The notes under the pieces: generated by a model
Told to the model about the DNA's origin: nothing
Database searches by the model: none
The model's input: only the letters and a program-made list of their open reading frames with translations
Origin: Candidatus Copromonas faecavium (nom. illeg.)
Lineage (GTDB): Bacteria; Bacillota; Clostridia; Lachnospirales; Lachnospiraceae
Length of the DNA: 59,958 nucleotides
Direction: 5' to 3'
Assembly (NCBI GenBank): GCA_018712915.1
Contig: DVGC01000034.1
Span: 1 to 59,958 of the forward strand
Shown here: positions 32,375-39,966 of the stretch, one piece after another
Layout: every line of letters starts with the position of its first letter
Position numbering within the stretch: position 1 is the first letter of the stretch
Position numbers and translations under genes: made by a program

Positions 32375-33127
32375 TTATCCAATCACGTCCGACATGTCGT
32401 ACATTCCCGCCGGTTTTCCGGCAAGGAACTTGGCTGCTTCTACGGCACCCTTGGCGAAGATTTCACGGGAATAGGCGGTATGCTGAAGCGTAATCACCTC
32501 GTCCCGTCCGGCAAACATGATGTCATGCTCACCGACGATGGTGCCGCCCCGCATGGCCTGAAGGCCGATTTCCTTCGGATCTCTCTTGGCCCGTCTGGAC
32601 GTCCGGTCATACTGATAGTGATATTCGTTGTTTAAGCTTTCATTGATGGCATCCGCAAGGGCGATAGCCGTCCCGCTGGGAGCATCCAGCTTGCGGTTAT
32701 GGTGCTTCTCCAGAATTTCAATGTCGAATCCGGCAGATGCCAGAACCGGAGAAATTTCCTTCAGCACCTTAAGAAGCAGATTGATTCCCACCGACATATT
32801 GGCAGACCGCAGAACCGCGCTGGTCTTACTTAATGCCTCCGCCCGGTTTAACTGCTCATCAGAAAGTCCGGTGGTGCAGAGTACCAGGGGAACTTTCTTC
32901 TCCTCACAATAAGCCAGCAGGCTGTCCGTTGCCTTCGCAACAGAAAAATCAATGATGACATCCGCCTCCGGACACTCCGTCAGGGAAGAAAATACCGGAT
33001 ATCCTCCATGCTGCTCTGTATTCATGTCCACACCGGCCACAACTTCCATGTTCTCTTCCTGGGAAATAATATCCGTCAGTACATGGCCCATGGCCCCGTT
33101 GCAGCCATTGATAATTACCTTTATCAT
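32375..33127 (-). CDS. dapB: 4-hydroxy-tetrahydrodipicolinate reductase
   Basis: A 250-residue enzyme reducing HTPA with NAD(P)H in the lysine/diaminopimelate pathway. The nucleotide-binding NGCNGAMG is N-terminal; the signature HHNRKLDAPSGTA carries the catalytic His pair and Lys. GAGGAG lies 7 bp before ATG 33125-33127 (MIKVIINGC). The gene is 25 bp downstream of dapA in the same operon. Confidence 0.97.
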   Translation of the reverse strand: MIKVIINGCNGAMGHVLTDIISQEENMEVVAGVDMNTEQHGGYPVFSSLTECPEADVIIDFSVAKATDSLLAYCEEKKVPLVLCTTGLSDEQLNRAEALSKTSAVLRSANMSVGINLLLKVLKEISPVLASAGFDIEILEKHHNRKLDAPSGTAIALADAINESLNNEYHYQYDRTSRRAKRDPKEIGLQAMRGGTIVGEHDIMFAGRDEVITLQHTAYSREIFAKGAVEAAKFLAGKPAGMYDMSDVIG

Positions 33128-33152
33128 ATCGTATCTCCTCTCTCCGGAAGGA

Positions 33153-34037
33153 TTAAAGGATTCCAAAATCCTTCATTGCCTTCTTTAAAATCTCCTGGCG
33201 AGCAGGCTCCATCACCGTCAAAGGAAGTCTGGGCTCTCCCACTTCTTTTCCCATCAGGTTCATGGCTGCCTTCACCGGAATCGGATTGACCTCACAGAAC
33301 AGCGCTTTAATCAAGGGCATGGCCTTTAACTGAATGCTGCGGCTGGCCTCCAGATTTCCTTTCAAAAACTCTGCGCACATATCATGCGTTTCCTTCGGCG
33401 CAATGTTGGAGAGGACAGAAATGACGCCTTTCGCGCCAAGGGACATCATGGCAACCACCTGGTCATCATTTCCGGAATAAACATCCACGCATCCATCAGC
33501 CAGATTCATCATGGAAGCAATGGCAGAAAAGTCTCCGCTGGCTTCCTTCACTCCGACAATGTTCTTCACATTCCGGCACAAATCCACAATCGTCTCCGGT
33601 GCAATGTTGACTCCCGTCCGGCTTGGAATATTATAAAGGATGACCGGAATCTTAATTGCATCGGCAATGGTGGTAAAGTGGGCCTTCAGCCCGTTTTGAG
33701 TCGCCTTATTATAATAAGGAGATACTAAAAGCACACCGTCCGCACCGGCCTCTTCCGCTTCCACAGAAAGCTCAACGGCAGTTCTTGTGCAGTTGGACCC
33801 GGTACCGGCAATGACAGGGATGCGTCCGTTCACCTTCTGACAGATAAACCGGATCACCTGCAGATGCTCCTCCTCCGTCGTCGTAGCGGACTCTGCGGTC
33901 GTTCCCATGGCAACAATGCAGTCCGTTCCGCCTGCAATCTGCTCCTCCACCAGCTCATCCAGCTTATCGAAATTGATTTCCCCGGTTTCCTTAAATGGCG
34001 TAACAAGAGCAACGCCGGCGCCCTCAAAAATAGCCAT
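33153..34037 (-). CDS. dapA: 4-hydroxy-tetrahydrodipicolinate synthase
   Basis: A 294-residue TIM-barrel aldolase condensing pyruvate with aspartate semialdehyde. The Schiff-base lysine is in VGVKEASGD, the catalytic Tyr in YNIPSRTG, and TTAESATTTEEEH binds substrate carboxylate. AAAGGAGGGG precedes ATG 34035-34037. It lies between the CobO-like gene (87-bp gap) and dapB (25-bp gap), so the three form a diaminopimelate operon with an unexplained first gene. No lysine riboswitch is seen. Confidence 0.98.
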   Translation of the reverse strand: MAIFEGAGVALVTPFKETGEINFDKLDELVEEQIAGGTDCIVAMGTTAESATTTEEEHLQVIRFICQKVNGRIPVIAGTGSNCTRTAVELSVEAEEAGADGVLLVSPYYNKATQNGLKAHFTTIADAIKIPVILYNIPSRTGVNIAPETIVDLCRNVKNIVGVKEASGDFSAIASMMNLADGCVDVYSGNDDQVVAMMSLGAKGVISVLSNIAPKETHDMCAEFLKGNLEASRSIQLKAMPLIKALFCEVNPIPVKAAMNLMGKEVGEPRLPLTVMEPARQEILKKAMKDFGIL

Positions 34038-34124
34038 ATGACCCCTCCTTTTGTCATTCATCGTCTGGTATAAAAATTCCTCCGCCATGAACTCCTTTCA
34101 CAGCGGATGGATGTTCCGTTCTTT

Positions 34125-34619
34125 CTATGCTTCCGTCACGTTTTCCATTCGTGACATACAGTCCACATATTTCTCAATGCCCGGAGGACAAATCCGTCCG
34201 GTCATAATTAATTCCGTTTCCTCATATCTGAAATCCAGAAACGCAGAAAACTCCTCACGGGTAATGATCCCCTGATCCACCAGGCCCAAAACCTCATCCA
34301 AAATCAGGATGTCACATTCTCCCGTGGCCATAACCTTTTTCGCGTAATTGAATCCGTTCCTTAAATTAATCAGTTCCTCCTCCTGCTGCTTTTTGGGCAA
34401 ATCCGCAAACAGTCCGTGGGAGCGCTCAAACTGAAACACCTTCAAATCCGGCTCCAGTTTTTTCAGAACGTCCATTGCGCCTCCATCCAGCACGCCCTTT
34501 AAAAACTGTACCATAATCACCTTTTTCCCCTGAAAAATTCCCATCATGGCATATCCCAGTGCCGATGCGGATTTTCCCGTTCCAGGACCACAGATGACCC
34601 GTACGCTGCCTTTTGCCAT
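34125..34619 (-). CDS. CobO/BtuR-family corrinoid adenosyltransferase-like ATPase
   Basis: A 164-residue P-loop protein. Walker A is GPGTGKSASALGYA (family form GxGKGKTTAA), followed by the family's VQFLKG and DILILDEVLGLV (Walker B). BtuR/CobO enzymes transfer adenosine from ATP to cobalt of corrinoids. Here the typical GKGKTTA is altered to GTGKSAS, so activity should be tested before naming it cobO. Start ATG 34617-34619 with GCGAGGTG upstream. It leads the operon with dapA and dapB and has its own promoter. No cobalamin riboswitch or other B12 gene is nearby. Confidence 0.8.
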   Translation of the reverse strand: MAKGSVRVICGPGTGKSASALGYAMMGIFQGKKVIMVQFLKGVLDGGAMDVLKKLEPDLKVFQFERSHGLFADLPKKQQEEELINLRNGFNYAKKVMATGECDILILDEVLGLVDQGIITREEFSAFLDFRYEETELIMTGRICPPGIEKYVDCMSRMENVTEA

Positions 34620-34688
34620 TTCATGCACCTCGCTCACTGTACTTTCCCGTTTCCCGTATGGAGGAAACACTGTTTAAAGAACGTGCTA

Positions 34689-34717
34689 ATATTAGCATAA
34701 TTCGTAACTATTTGCAA
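34689..34717 (-). promoter_or_regulatory. Promoter of the CobO-like/dapA/dapB operon
   Basis: TTGCAA (34712-34717), 17-bp spacer, extended -10 TGCTAATAT (-10 box 34689-34694) on the minus strand. The -10 lies in the palindrome GCTAATATTAGC (34685-34696). Confidence 0.78.
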
Positions 34718-34762
34718 GTTTTCTTTCTATATTCAGCCCTTGGGAAGCCTTTCAGACTCTGC

Positions 34763-34834
34763 CTCTGCGTAATTCCGGCTACTGCACTCTGCATTACTCC
34801 AGTTCCTGCGCTCCGCATTACTCCAGCTCCTGCT
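34763..34834. repeat. 24-bp tandem repeat across the end of the SSB-like gene
   Basis: Three adjacent 24-bp units at 34763-34786, 34787-34810 and 34811-34834, with a partial fourth at 34835. On the minus strand each unit reads CGEQELE-stop or a variant, so the last codons and the stop of the gene were themselves duplicated. Confidence 0.85.
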
Positions 34835-35456
34835 CCCCGCATTCCAGCTTGCTGACCGACACCTCATAGGCCACCCGCTTTTCACATTCCGTCTCATTCA
34901 GCCTCTTGGTATATTCCCGGCTCTGCACCCGGCCCCAGATTAAAATCCTGGTTCCCACTGCAAAGCCTGACGCATACCTTGCATTTCTTCCCCAGGCAAT
35001 GCAGGGAATGTAATCCGATTTTCCATACGGGCGGTTGACAGCCACCAGCAGGTCGGCAATTTCTCTTCCCAGAGGCGTTTTCCGGTAAACCGGTTCCTTG
35101 CATATGTACCCATCAAGAAAAATCTGATTGGTTTTCGTATAATCCGTAAACTCCTCCATAAACCGGACTTCCCGCACAAAAACGGAAAGAACCAGACGGT
35201 TCTTCGCTCCCTCATGACGGTTGTAGGAGCGGAACTGGCCGATGGCCTCGATGGTACAGCCCTTATAATCCTTGGTAACATCAATTAGCCGCTCCGATAT
35301 CATAAGAGGAATGATATCCGCCTGCTCGCTCAGACGGTTGACCGAAAGGTCAAGAAGGTAAAAACCTTCTCCAAAGACAGCGTGGCTGAACGTAAAATCC
35401 GAAACGATGGTTCCGATGACACTTACCCTGTTGTTTTCCATTACTTTTTCTGACAT
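34818..35456 (-). CDS. Single-stranded DNA-binding-like protein with two OB folds
   Basis: A 212-residue protein with two SSB-type OB-fold units: residues about 8-100 (RVSVIGTIVSDFTFSHAVFGE) and 105-205 (NQIFLDGYICKEPVYRKTPLGREIADLLVAVNR, WGRNARYASGFAVGTRILIWGRVQSREY). The second unit resembles PriB/SSB more closely. The acidic DIPF-type tail that SSB uses to recruit partners is missing; the C-terminus is ECGEQELE. Such proteins are usually annotated as SSB in Lachnospiraceae, but function is inferred. AAAGGAG is 7 bp before the ATG. Confidence 0.78.
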   Translation of the reverse strand: MSEKVMENNRVSVIGTIVSDFTFSHAVFGEGFYLLDLSVNRLSEQADIIPLMISERLIDVTKDYKGCTIEAIGQFRSYNRHEGAKNRLVLSVFVREVRFMEEFTDYTKTNQIFLDGYICKEPVYRKTPLGREIADLLVAVNRPYGKSDYIPCIAWGRNARYASGFAVGTRILIWGRVQSREYTKRLNETECEKRVAYEVSVSKLECGEQELE

Positions 35457-35565
35457 AGTATTTCTCCTTTATATTCTTTTTACCCAGTCTGAAATGACCG
35501 GCCGGAGCCCGGGGCCCGGCTTACTATATATGTCTATGCGTCCGCAATGGAAAATATTCCACTCC

Positions 35566-35594
35566 TTGTCATTTTTCTTTTCCCATGCTAATAT
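35566..35594 (+). promoter_or_regulatory. Promoter of the BrkB/YihY-family gene
   Basis: TTGTCA (35566-35571), 17-bp spacer, extended -10 TGCTAATAT (-10 box 35589-35594). Confidence 0.75.
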
Positions 35595-35711
35595 GATGGG
35601 AAGATACCGGGGAACATATTCAGACTGCGGCCCGTTTGGCCGCAAAAGCAAAGCGTCGTCCCCTTTTCACGGCAAATCTTTGAAATGATTGAAGCAGAAA
35701 GGCGTGTTTCC

Positions 35712-36578
35712 ATGATTTGGCTGATCCTGACCGGCAAACAGATTGTTGATAAATATTCCAGGGATGAAATGTCCGTCTATGCCGCACAGGCCTCCTTTTT
35801 TATTTTTCTGTCGGCCTTTCCTTTTCTTATGCTTTTGCTTGCCCTGATCCAGATTATTCCCCTGGTTCATGAAACTGATCTGGTTCAGGTGATCATGAAT
35901 ACGTTCCCTGACAATTTAGACGATCTGGTTATCACCATCATTGCCAACCTTTATTCTGACTCCTCCATCGCCCTCCTGTCCTTTTCTGCCGTCGCTGCCC
36001 TCTGGTCCTCCTCCAAAGGAATGTTAAGCATCGAACGCGGCTTAAACCGGGCCTATGGAGTCACGGTTCGCAGAGGATATCTGGTTCGCCGCTTAATCTG
36101 CACCGGCTATACGATCCTTTTCACCCTAATGTGCGTGATTTGCCTGGCGCTTCTGGTCTTTGGCAGTACGCTGGAAAAGCAGCTGTTCTTATGGATCCCA
36201 CAGTTATCCCGTTTTTCCTTTTTGTTTCCTCCGTCCAGAACCCTGCTCTCCCTGGGCGTGCTGACAATTTTCTTTCTCGCCGCCTACACGGTCCTTCCAT
36301 ATAAAAAGCAGAAAATCCGCCTTCAGCTTCCCGGAGCCGCCTTTTCCGCCATCGGATGGGCCGCTTTTTCCATGGCTTTCTCTGTTTACTTTGAGTATTT
36401 CGGCACATATACCATCGCCTACGGAAGCCTGACTGCCGTAATCTTAATGATGCTCTGGCTCTATGTCTGCATCTGCATTCTGTTTCTCGGAGCCGAGATT
36501 AACTGGCGCCATGGCTTATACAAAGAAAAAGCCGGGGAGCAGCTCCCCGGTCAGCATCATTCTACAGCCGATAAATAG
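35712..36578 (+). CDS. YihY/BrkB-family inner membrane protein
   Basis: A 288-residue polytopic protein. An N-terminal amphipathic segment (IVDKYSRDEMSVYAAQASFFIFLSAFP) is the YihY/BrkB hallmark, followed by about six hydrophobic segments and WSSSKGMLSIERGLNRAYG. Members were once called ribonuclease BN but are membrane proteins of unknown transport function. I start at the ATG at 35712 (MIWLILTG) with AAAGGCG upstream; an ATG 9 codons earlier has no site. Its last 17 bases overlap the convergent amidohydrolase gene, and a terminator hairpin for that gene lies in its coding sequence. Confidence 0.9.
   Translation: MIWLILTGKQIVDKYSRDEMSVYAAQASFFIFLSAFPFLMLLLALIQIIPLVHETDLVQVIMNTFPDNLDDLVITIIANLYSDSSIALLSFSAVAALWSSSKGMLSIERGLNRAYGVTVRRGYLVRRLICTGYTILFTLMCVICLALLVFGSTLEKQLFLWIPQLSRFSFLFPPSRTLLSLGVLTIFFLAAYTVLPYKKQKIRLQLPGAAFSAIGWAAFSMAFSVYFEYFGTYTIAYGSLTAVILMMLWLYVCICILFLGAEINWRHGLYKEKAGEQLPGQHHSTADK
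36521..36550 (-). terminator. Terminator of the amidohydrolase gene inside the YihY-family coding end
   Basis: CCGGGGAG-CAG-CTCCCCGG (36532-36550) is a perfect 8-bp hairpin. On the minus strand it is followed by CTTTTTCTTTG. It is 12 bp downstream of the amidohydrolase stop and lies within the convergent gene's coding sequence. Confidence 0.85.
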
Positions 36579-37368
36579 TTTTCGCGGTCCAGTAAAATAC
36601 CTGTTCCCACTCCGATTCGGGAATCAGCCATTTTACCATGGAAATATAATCCTCATAATTGGCCAGAGGCCAGTCCGTACCAAACATGAATTTTTCATAA
36701 TTATCACAATAGGAAATCCATGTTTTTAAGGCCTCAAAATATCCGGACTGTTTCTTCAAAAGCTGAGGGAAATCCACTTTTCCCTCCAGAAGGCCGGAAA
36801 GGTCTGCCGCCACGTTTTCGTTCTTTTCCACAACGGCTGCAGCATCCATCAGCCAGGGATTCCCAAAATGGCACATAACAAACTGAACTCCTGGATGTCG
36901 GACTGCCGCTTCGTCCATGGTCAGCGGATGACTATATTTTAAATAGGCCCTGGAGCCGGCTGTCTGTCCCATATGAACGGCCACCGGCTTCCCGTATGTT
37001 TCTGCCAGTTCATAAATAGGCTCATAATCCGGATCGGTAATATAGGTTTTATTGTATCCCGGATACAGCTTGATGCCCACACATTCTCCCCGTTTTAAAT
37101 TTTCTTCGATGGAATCATACGTATCCCGAAGCTCCCGGCTTCTGAGGCAGCTTCCGTCCACTCCGATACAGTACCGAAGAAATTCCGGATAAACGTGCTC
37201 CTCCGGTGCAAGCCCCCGGTTTCCCATTACGATTCCGCCGGCAATATCCAGTCTGTCATACACTTCTTTTAAATGTTCCGCCGTATTTTCATGCTCTGCC
37301 TTCCTGGCCAGCTCATCAAAATGTCCGTATCCCGGGCAGAAGTGAAGATGCGCGTCAATGATTTTCAT
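36562..37368 (-). CDS. Amidohydrolase-2 family metal-dependent hydrolase
   Basis: A 268-residue TIM-barrel amidohydrolase. N-terminal metal ligands HLH sit in IIDAHLHFCPG; further candidates are H in VAVHMGQT, H in FVMCHFGNP and the final D in MFGTDWPL. The family includes hydrolases and non-oxidative decarboxylases of aromatic acids; substrate is unknown. GGAG lies 9 bp before the second of two close ATGs (37366-37368), which I chose. It overlaps the convergent YihY-family gene by 17 bp. Confidence 0.88.
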   Translation of the reverse strand: MKIIDAHLHFCPGYGHFDELARKAEHENTAEHLKEVYDRLDIAGGIVMGNRGLAPEEHVYPEFLRYCIGVDGSCLRSRELRDTYDSIEENLKRGECVGIKLYPGYNKTYITDPDYEPIYELAETYGKPVAVHMGQTAGSRAYLKYSHPLTMDEAAVRHPGVQFVMCHFGNPWLMDAAAVVEKNENVAADLSGLLEGKVDFPQLLKKQSGYFEALKTWISYCDNYEKFMFGTDWPLANYEDYISMVKWLIPESEWEQVFYWTAKTIYRL

Positions 37369-37451
37369 TTTCATACACTCCTTATAACCTGTCTGCGTTT
37401 TCCTCGTCCATGCCATGGTCCGCAAATCTGCTTCTTTCTGCAAAAGAACCA

Positions 37452-37477
37452 TTAAAAGAAGGAGCCTTTCGACTCCT
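37452..37477 (-). terminator. Terminator of the NUDIX gene
   Basis: AGGAGTC-GAAA-GGCTCCT on the minus strand (arms 37471-37477 and 37460-37466, one T.G pair) with a GAAA tetraloop, followed by TCTTTTAAT. Confidence 0.82.
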
Positions 37478-37524
37478 GTCCTTTATTCCATATTTACGCG
37501 TTTCATGGCTGCTTTGTGTCATGC

Positions 37525-37977
37525 TTAAAAATACTTTTTGCTTCCCCAGAGATTGCCTTTCTTTAAGTCCAGGTATTCATGATAAGCTTTCTCCAGGATC
37601 TGCTTTTCATTGGAAAACTTCAGCAGATGGTACGCCTCATAATATTTGTAGTATCCGGAATCCACGAAATATTCTTCCCTCTGCGGCCTGCTGTAATAGC
37701 TGTCCGCCATCATCAGATACCAATGCACATCCTTCTCCACCGTGTCCTGGGGAGTATTAAAGGAATACTGGCTTTTTCCGATGTACTTGATAATGGAAGC
37801 TGTCACTCCCGTTTCCTCCCTTACCTCACGCAGGGCCGTCTCCTTAAATTCCTCTCCTTCCTCTACCGTTCCCTTCGGCAGCACCCATCCTTCGTACTTG
37901 TTTCTGTAGTTCTTATAAAGCACCAGAATTTTTCCACGAAATATCACCACACCGCCACAGCTCGTTGCTTCAATCAT
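37525..37977 (-). CDS. NUDIX hydrolase
   Basis: A 150-residue NUDIX protein. The signature GX5EX7REUXEEXGU is complete (residues 36-58, GTVEEGEEFK then REVREETGV) and gives the metal site for hydrolysing a nucleoside diphosphate linked to another group. The C-terminal half is rich in Tyr and has YYKYYEAYHLLKF. Substrate cannot be predicted from the sequence; similar proteins act on Ap4A or nucleoside triphosphates. AGGAGGAG precedes the ATG. Monocistronic with a clear terminator. Confidence 0.93.
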   Translation of the reverse strand: MIEATSCGGVVIFRGKILVLYKNYRNKYEGWVLPKGTVEEGEEFKETALREVREETGVTASIIKYIGKSQYSFNTPQDTVEKDVHWYLMMADSYYSRPQREEYFVDSGYYKYYEAYHLLKFSNEKQILEKAYHEYLDLKKGNLWGSKKYF

Positions 37978-38077
37978 CGCAATCTCCTCCTGACTGAGGG
38001 CGGAATTTCCGCTCTCGTGGTGTGTATTCTCTAACTAAATCTAGTATACTTCTTTTTAAGCATATTTGCAACCGTAG

Positions 38078-38275
38078 TTTTCTGGGAGCGGAATCCTGCA
38101 GATTTTCCGGGAATGAGAGCTTGGAAAGTTCCATAAAACAGAATCCGAGAAATTTCCTGAAAATGGAACCTTCAGATTTCCCGGAATTGAAATCCTGCAA
38201 ATTTCCAGAAAGCAGAATCCGGAAAGTTTCCTGGAAATGAACTCCTCCAAACTTCCCGGGAATGAAAACCGAAAT
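38078..38275. repeat. 25-bp tandem array, 8 copies
   Basis: Eight units of 23-26 bp starting at 38078, 38104, 38129, 38154, 38178, 38203, 38227 and 38253. Each begins TTCC-like and alternates purine-rich CAGAATCC-type blocks. Copies differ at about a third of positions. The array lies between the NUDIX gene and the stop of the DUF4405 gene and lacks a ribosome binding site for either strand's open frame. Confidence 0.8.
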
Positions 38276-38279
38276 TTTT

Positions 38280-38972
38280 CTAAGAATGAGCCTTCTTCCT
38301 TTTCCCTCCTGAAATCCTCCGGACGGCCGATGTCAGGCAATGTCCCAGAAACACAAACAATCCCATGATCGCCAGATAATCGGCAAACAGAAACACAAAC
38401 GGCTCACCATAATCAAAAAACACAAACTGGGTCTGCAGCGTCATATAACTGCCGATATCCCGCCTTACAAAGCAGACGGCTCCATATGCGGCCGCCAGGA
38501 CAGCCAGAACACGCAGCAGCGCAGTACGGGCAGCGGACGGCTGTTTACCGAATTTCCCTGCCATCCCCATGAGCATGTTCCAGTGCAGACCCAGATGCAG
38601 GCCCAGCAGCACCAGATTCCAGTATGCACAAACCAGATGGACGGTCCGTGCCGGAGAACGGCCTGTGCTGAGATTCAGAAATGAAAACACGTATCGTGAC
38701 AAAACGATTCCGCTGATCAGGGAACCGGCCATGGTAACCAGGATCGCCGCCACAAGAGCCGTCTGCAAAACACGGTATGCCGTATAGGTTCCGCGAAAAA
38801 CGGCACGGCTCCAGCGCACATTCAGTGCATGATGCAGGAGAAACAAAATCAGCATGGCAGCGCCCACCCATTCATGGAAGGCATCCCCCAGCATGTTATA
38901 CGTCATCAGAAACAACAGCGCAATGGTCATCAGCACGTCCACCAGAATCTTAAAAACGGTCTTTTTCGGCAT
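38280..38972 (-). CDS. DUF4405 membrane protein, predicted b-type haem protein
   Basis: A 230-residue polytopic membrane protein. It has about six hydrophobic segments and membrane-embedded histidines: H33 in FHEWVG, H47-H48 in LLHHALN, H112, H126 and H130 in GLHLGLHWN. This arrangement is that of DUF4405/cytochrome b561-like proteins, which can bind haem and appear in extracytosolic electron-transfer clusters. Haem binding is inferred. Start ATG 38970-38972 with AAAGGTGG upstream; GTG codons just before are alternatives. It is the last gene of the flavodoxin-esterase operon, 30 bp after the esterase stop. Confidence 0.8.
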   Translation of the reverse strand: MPKKTVFKILVDVLMTIALLFLMTYNMLGDAFHEWVGAAMLILFLLHHALNVRWSRAVFRGTYTAYRVLQTALVAAILVTMAGSLISGIVLSRYVFSFLNLSTGRSPARTVHLVCAYWNLVLLGLHLGLHWNMLMGMAGKFGKQPSAARTALLRVLAVLAAAYGAVCFVRRDIGSYMTLQTQFVFFDYGEPFVFLFADYLAIMGLFVFLGHCLTSAVRRISGGKRKKAHS

Positions 38973-39002
38973 GTTTCGCACCACCTTTCCTCATCCGTTC
39001 TG

Positions 39003-39947
39003 TCATGATTCCTGTTTTCTGTGGGACAGAACCCAATTCAGTACCGATTCTTCCTTAAATACCACATTTCCTCCGCCATGGTAATTTTCCGTAATTCCCC
39101 GGCTGGCAAACCACTCACCATCGGGAATCTGAAGCTGAAGAACCGAGTCAATGTCCTCCTGTGTCCATCCGGCCTGCACATATGCGTCATACAGGTTCTC
39201 ATAGGCCGTCCTTGCCCGTTCCGAACCATAATATTCATCATGTTCCGCCATGAAAATATAAACCGCTGTCCCGTTTTGGGCAACCGGCTCATAAGCTCCG
39301 TCCCATTGGGAAGCCCCATGAAGATAGGCGGCATACAGATCCGGACGCATGGATACGGCCTGGGACATGGTTTCCCCTCCGGCAGAGTAACCGGCTGCGT
39401 AAACGCGGGCCCTGTCTACGGAAAAATGCTCCAGAAAATATTCTGTCAGCTCGATGGCCTGGTTTGCGGATGTCTCCCTCCAGTCCGTAAGCTGAGCGGA
39501 AACAACAATAAAATCCTCCGGCAGCCTCGTCCAGCAAAGAAATCCTTCCCAGTTCAGATTCGCTCCGGAAGATTGCTCCCCGAACCACATCATATCGTAC
39601 CCCGGCATGGTCACGACCATTGGATATTCCGTCTCATCGCTGTATCCCTCCGGAAGGTAATAGCTGTAATGAATTGTTCCTGTCTCTCCCTCCAGAATCT
39701 GCTCCGCAATGAGTCCCGTCTGAACCTGCGAATCTGTTTCCTGCGATACATCGGAAGCCGCAGAAGAATGTGCACCATTCTCCGATGGTGCAGGCAAATC
39801 TGTACCCTGCTCCGGCGATACCACGGCATCCGCACTTTGCTCCGGCGCAGAAGAATCCTCCTGCGCCCTGGCGTAACGGGGAGAAGAGCAGCCAAAAAGC
39901 AGCAGGCTTACAGAGCCAATTAACAGAAAAAGCATCCGTTTTCTCAT
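39003..39947 (-). CDS. Alpha/beta-hydrolase (esterase) lipoprotein
   Basis: A 314-residue lipoprotein: lipobox LFGC (C20) after a basic, hydrophobic signal peptide, then an Ala/Ser/Glu-rich linker and a hydrolase domain. The nucleophile elbow is GYSAGG (VYAAGYSAGGE), the acid likely in AEHDEYYG and the base in NYHGGG. It resembles secreted carboxylesterases of the PHB depolymerase/feruloyl esterase group. Substrate unknown. ATG 39945-39947 has AGGAGGAAACG before it. It is 19 bp after the flavodoxin lipoprotein stop and 30 bp before DUF4405. Confidence 0.85.
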   Translation of the reverse strand: MRKRMLFLLIGSVSLLLFGCSSPRYARAQEDSSAPEQSADAVVSPEQGTDLPAPSENGAHSSAASDVSQETDSQVQTGLIAEQILEGETGTIHYSYYLPEGYSDETEYPMVVTMPGYDMMWFGEQSSGANLNWEGFLCWTRLPEDFIVVSAQLTDWRETSANQAIELTEYFLEHFSVDRARVYAAGYSAGGETMSQAVSMRPDLYAAYLHGASQWDGAYEPVAQNGTAVYIFMAEHDEYYGSERARTAYENLYDAYVQAGWTQEDIDSVLQLQIPDGEWFASRGITENYHGGGNVVFKEESVLNWVLSHRKQES

Positions 39948-39966
39948 CGTTTCCTCCTGCCCGTCC

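Noticed and set aside
34620-34817. Lysine or cobalamin riboswitch before the CobO-like/dapA/dapB operon
   Set aside because: The leader is under 70 nt from the promoter, too short for either element, and no B12-box is present.
38022-38240. Small gene across the 25-bp array
   Set aside because: Frames stay open only because the units are near multiples of three; no ribosome binding site and no terminator matched.
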